Below are positions 4,719-5,898 of a stretch of 5,898 bases of DNA, piece by piece. Numbering within the stretch: the stretch's first letter is position 1; every line of letters starts with the position of its first letter. The position numbers and the translations under genes were made by a program. The notes below the pieces were generated by a model. It worked only from the letters and a program-made list of their open reading frames with translations. It made no database searches and was not told the DNA's origin. Source of the DNA: Candidatus Bathyarchaeota archaeon (GTDB lineage: Archaea > Thermoproteota > Bathyarchaeia > Bathyarchaeales > Bathyarchaeaceae); the NCBI GenBank assembly GCA_029879825.1, contig JAOUPL010000072.1, positions 1 through 5,898 of the forward strand, given 5' to 3'.

Positions 4719-5291
4719 ATGTTTATGAGTCAGAAAAGGCGGAGAATTCCTCCAAATCAGAGGGTTACTTCAAAATTTCCGGTTTTGCACGAAGGCTTCA
4801 TGCCAAAGTTCGACCCAAAAACGTGGGATTTTGTGGTTGAGGGCTTGGTGAAGAATCCGGTGAGGTTGACTTATGAGGAGTTTTTGAGGCTCCCAAAGGT
4901 TGTGAGCGTAAGCGATTTTCACTGTGTAACTGGGTGGAGCAAGCTGGATAACAAGTGGGAAGGAGTTGCTTTCAAAACTATTTCTGATCTGGTTAAACCT
5001 TTGAAGGAAGCTAGATGCGTGACTGTTGTGGCTGGAGGAGATTATGCTACGAGTTTGCCTCTTGAAGATTTACTAGACGATGATGTACTGTTAGCCTACA
5101 GACTGGATGACAAGCCTTTGGAGCCTGAGCATGGGGGACCATTACGTCTAGTGGTGCCTAAAAAATATGCCTACAAAAGCGCAAAATGGGTGAGGAAGCT
5201 GAGATTTACGGAGGAACAGGAACTAGGGTACTGGGAAAAGCGTGGATACAGCAACACCGCTGATCCATGGAAAGAGGAGAGATATGCATGA
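4719..5291 (+). CDS. soluble sulfite oxidase/YedY-like molybdopterin-binding oxidoreductase
   Basis: The product is 190 residues and forms a single oxidoreductase molybdopterin-binding domain (PF00174-type, as in sulfite oxidase and MsrP/YedY catalytic subunits). Characteristic segments are FPVLHEG then PKFDPKTWDFVVEGLV, LTYEEFLRLP, DFHCVTGWSKLDNKWEG with Cys69 as the expected molybdenum ligand, SLPLEDL, LEPEHGGPLRLVVP, YKSAKWVRKLRF, and the ending GYSNTADPWKEERY. These match the short (about 190-210 residue) sulfite oxidase-like family. There is no Tat signal peptide or heme domain, so it should be cytoplasmic with an unknown partner and substrate; the longer periplasmic YedY reduces methionine sulfoxide, but that activity cannot be assumed here. 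ATG 4719 is used, with ATG 4725 two codons on; neither has a clear ribosome-binding site. Its TGA overlaps the ATG of the HIT gene. Confidence 0.93.
   Translation: MFMSQKRRRIPPNQRVTSKFPVLHEGFMPKFDPKTWDFVVEGLVKNPVRLTYEEFLRLPKVVSVSDFHCVTGWSKLDNKWEGVAFKTISDLVKPLKEARCVTVVAGGDYATSLPLEDLLDDDVLLAYRLDDKPLEPEHGGPLRLVVPKKYAYKSAKWVRKLRFTEEQELGYWEKRGYSNTADPWKEERYA
5274..5279 (+). promoter_or_regulatory. ribosome-binding site deciding the HIT gene start
   Basis: GAGGAG ends 8 nt before ATG 5288, which favours that start over the in-frame ATG at 5267. Confidence 0.6.
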
Positions 5292-5719
5292 GTGAATCTT
5301 GCAGCTTCTGTAAGATTATGTTGGGAGAAGACCAAGCAAGCATCGTTTATGAGGATGACCGTGTTTTGGCGTTCATGGATTTGCATCCCGCCAACGTTGG
5401 ACACACTTTGGTTGTTCCCAGGGAACATTGGGAAACCATCTATGATATTCCTGAAAAAGCCTTAGCTGACCTGTTTGCTGTGGTTAAGAGGGTCAGTGTG
5501 GCGGTGAAGAAGGCTGTTGGCGCTGAGGGAATGAGCATTCTTCAATTTAATGAGAGGGCTGCGGGACAGTCGGTGAGGCACTTTCACGTTCATGTTATAC
5601 CGAGATTTAGGGGAGACGCTATATCAAAGTTCATAGGAGTCATGCTAGGGCCTGGGTTTAAAAAGGTAGAAAGGCAGGATTTGGACGAGATCGCAGAGAA
5701 AATAAAAGAAAATCTTTGA
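5288..5719 (+). CDS. HIT-family nucleotide hydrolase/transferase
   Basis: The product is 143 residues, a normal length for a single-domain HIT protein. The histidine-triad motif is HFHVHVIPR (His98, His100, His102), where the middle His is expected to attack the alpha-phosphate of nucleotide substrates. Other family features are the N-terminal CSFC (Cys5, Cys8), which with His47 and His98 probably binds zinc, DDRVLAFMDLHPANVGHTLVVPREH (split here as DDRVLAFMDLHP and GHTLVVPREH), and Asn88 in LQFNERAAGQSV. Members hydrolyse AMP-lysine, AMP-NH2 or dinucleoside polyphosphates; the exact substrate cannot be read here. The start at 5288 is chosen because it forms an ATGA overlap with the preceding gene's TGA and has GAGGAG 8 nt upstream. 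It is almost certainly co-translated with the molybdopterin protein. Confidence 0.95.
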   Translation: MSESCSFCKIMLGEDQASIVYEDDRVLAFMDLHPANVGHTLVVPREHWETIYDIPEKALADLFAVVKRVSVAVKKAVGAEGMSILQFNERAAGQSVRHFHVHVIPRFRGDAISKFIGVMLGPGFKKVERQDLDEIAEKIKENL

Positions 5720-5765
5720 GAAAATCGACGCAAACGACTTAGCAACTGGATGAATCAGCGATGAA

Positions 5766-5780
5766 ACCTAGTATCTAGGT
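5766..5780. repeat. small perfect inverted repeat at the convergent gene ends
   Basis: ACCTAG, TAT, CTAGGT forms 6-bp arms around a 3-nt loop and overlaps the TAG stop of the minus-strand zinc protein. It lies 46 bp past the HIT gene's stop, so it could aid termination from either side. Confidence 0.35.
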
Positions 5781-5898
5781 CTTCTCGATTGTCTTTTCTT
5801 TGCCCAACAATCTCGACAGTAAACCGGTCTGCTAGGATCGGGTTTGAATGGAACTTCACATTCTTGACCGCAATCGGCGCAGACTGCTTTATGCATCT
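5768..5898 (-). CDS. CxxC-x17-CxxC zinc-ribbon protein (possibly partial at window edge)
   Basis: On the minus strand the frame from the window edge reads MHKAVCADCGQECEVPF and continues to CRDCWAKKR, ending in TAG at 5770-5768. Exactly 17 residues separate CADC and CRDC, the signature of the short CxxC-x17-CxxC domain (TIGR04272-type) common in archaea and bacteria, and the intervening VPFKPDPSRPVY segment is typical. The four cysteines should bind one zinc. The ATG at 5896 would give a complete 42-residue protein, but family members often have a longer N-terminal extension and the frame is open to the window end, so this is treated as possibly 5'-truncated. The basic tail KKRQSRRPRY suggests nucleic-acid contact. 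The biological role of the family is unclear. Confidence 0.8.
   Translation of the reverse strand, partial: MHKAVCADCGQECEVPFKPDPSRPVYCRDCWAKKRQSRRPRY

Noticed and set aside
5267..5287. Longer start (ATG 5267) for the HIT gene
   Set aside because: The ribosome-binding site GAGGAG lies downstream of it, and ATG 5288 makes the usual ATGA overlap and the normal HIT N-terminus.
1..5898. CRISPR array, insertion sequence, or integrated element at the tRNA gene
   Set aside because: No regularly spaced repeats, no transposase or integrase gene, and no second copy of the tRNA 3' end were found in the window.

Overview
The window looks archaeal. The best fit is a moderate-GC member of the Thermoproteota, such as a Bathyarchaeia-type lineage, but that assignment is inferred from gene content and style and not proven. 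The archaeal signs are AT-rich TATA boxes about 25-38 nt upstream of start codons with little or no leader, several TTG starts, a tRNA gene interrupted by a short intron next to the anticodon and carrying an encoded CCA end, U-rich termination tracts, and many small zinc-ribbon proteins. No insertion sequence, CRISPR array, rRNA or phage gene is visible.

Layout. A small two-helix membrane protein is on the minus strand (14-325). Across a divergent promoter region lies a plus-strand pair: a two-helix membrane protein (534-1082) overlapping a winged-helix plus zinc/Cren7-like protein (1069-1518). After about 325 bp without a convincing gene comes a second plus-strand pair, a very basic 49-residue microprotein (1844-1993) whose stop overlaps the GTG start of a three-helix membrane protein with a helical tail (1990-2412). 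Next is a minus-strand block, in transcription order from high to low coordinates: a two-CBS-domain protein (4118-4582), an unrecognised 235-residue protein (3205-3912), a four-cysteine zinc-ribbon protein (2782-3147) and an intron-containing tRNA-Val(CAC) (2444-2548). Divergent from the CBS gene is a plus-strand pair coupled by an ATGA overlap: a soluble sulfite-oxidase/YedY-like molybdopterin protein (4719-5291) and a HIT-family hydrolase (5288-5719). A CxxC-x17-CxxC zinc-binding protein enters from the right edge on the minus strand (5768-5898).

Functionally this is mostly a housekeeping and regulatory neighbourhood, not one obvious pathway. The two plus-strand operons between 534 and 2412 each pair a nucleic-acid-binding-looking or highly basic small protein with a small membrane protein. 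The most unusual sequence signals are a perfect 11-bp inverted repeat with a GUGA (GNRA-type) loop inside the 235-residue gene, a winged-helix to Cren7-like fusion, the hidden translationally coupled microprotein, repeated alternating purine-pyrimidine tracts, and an odd anticodon stem in the split-intron tRNA.
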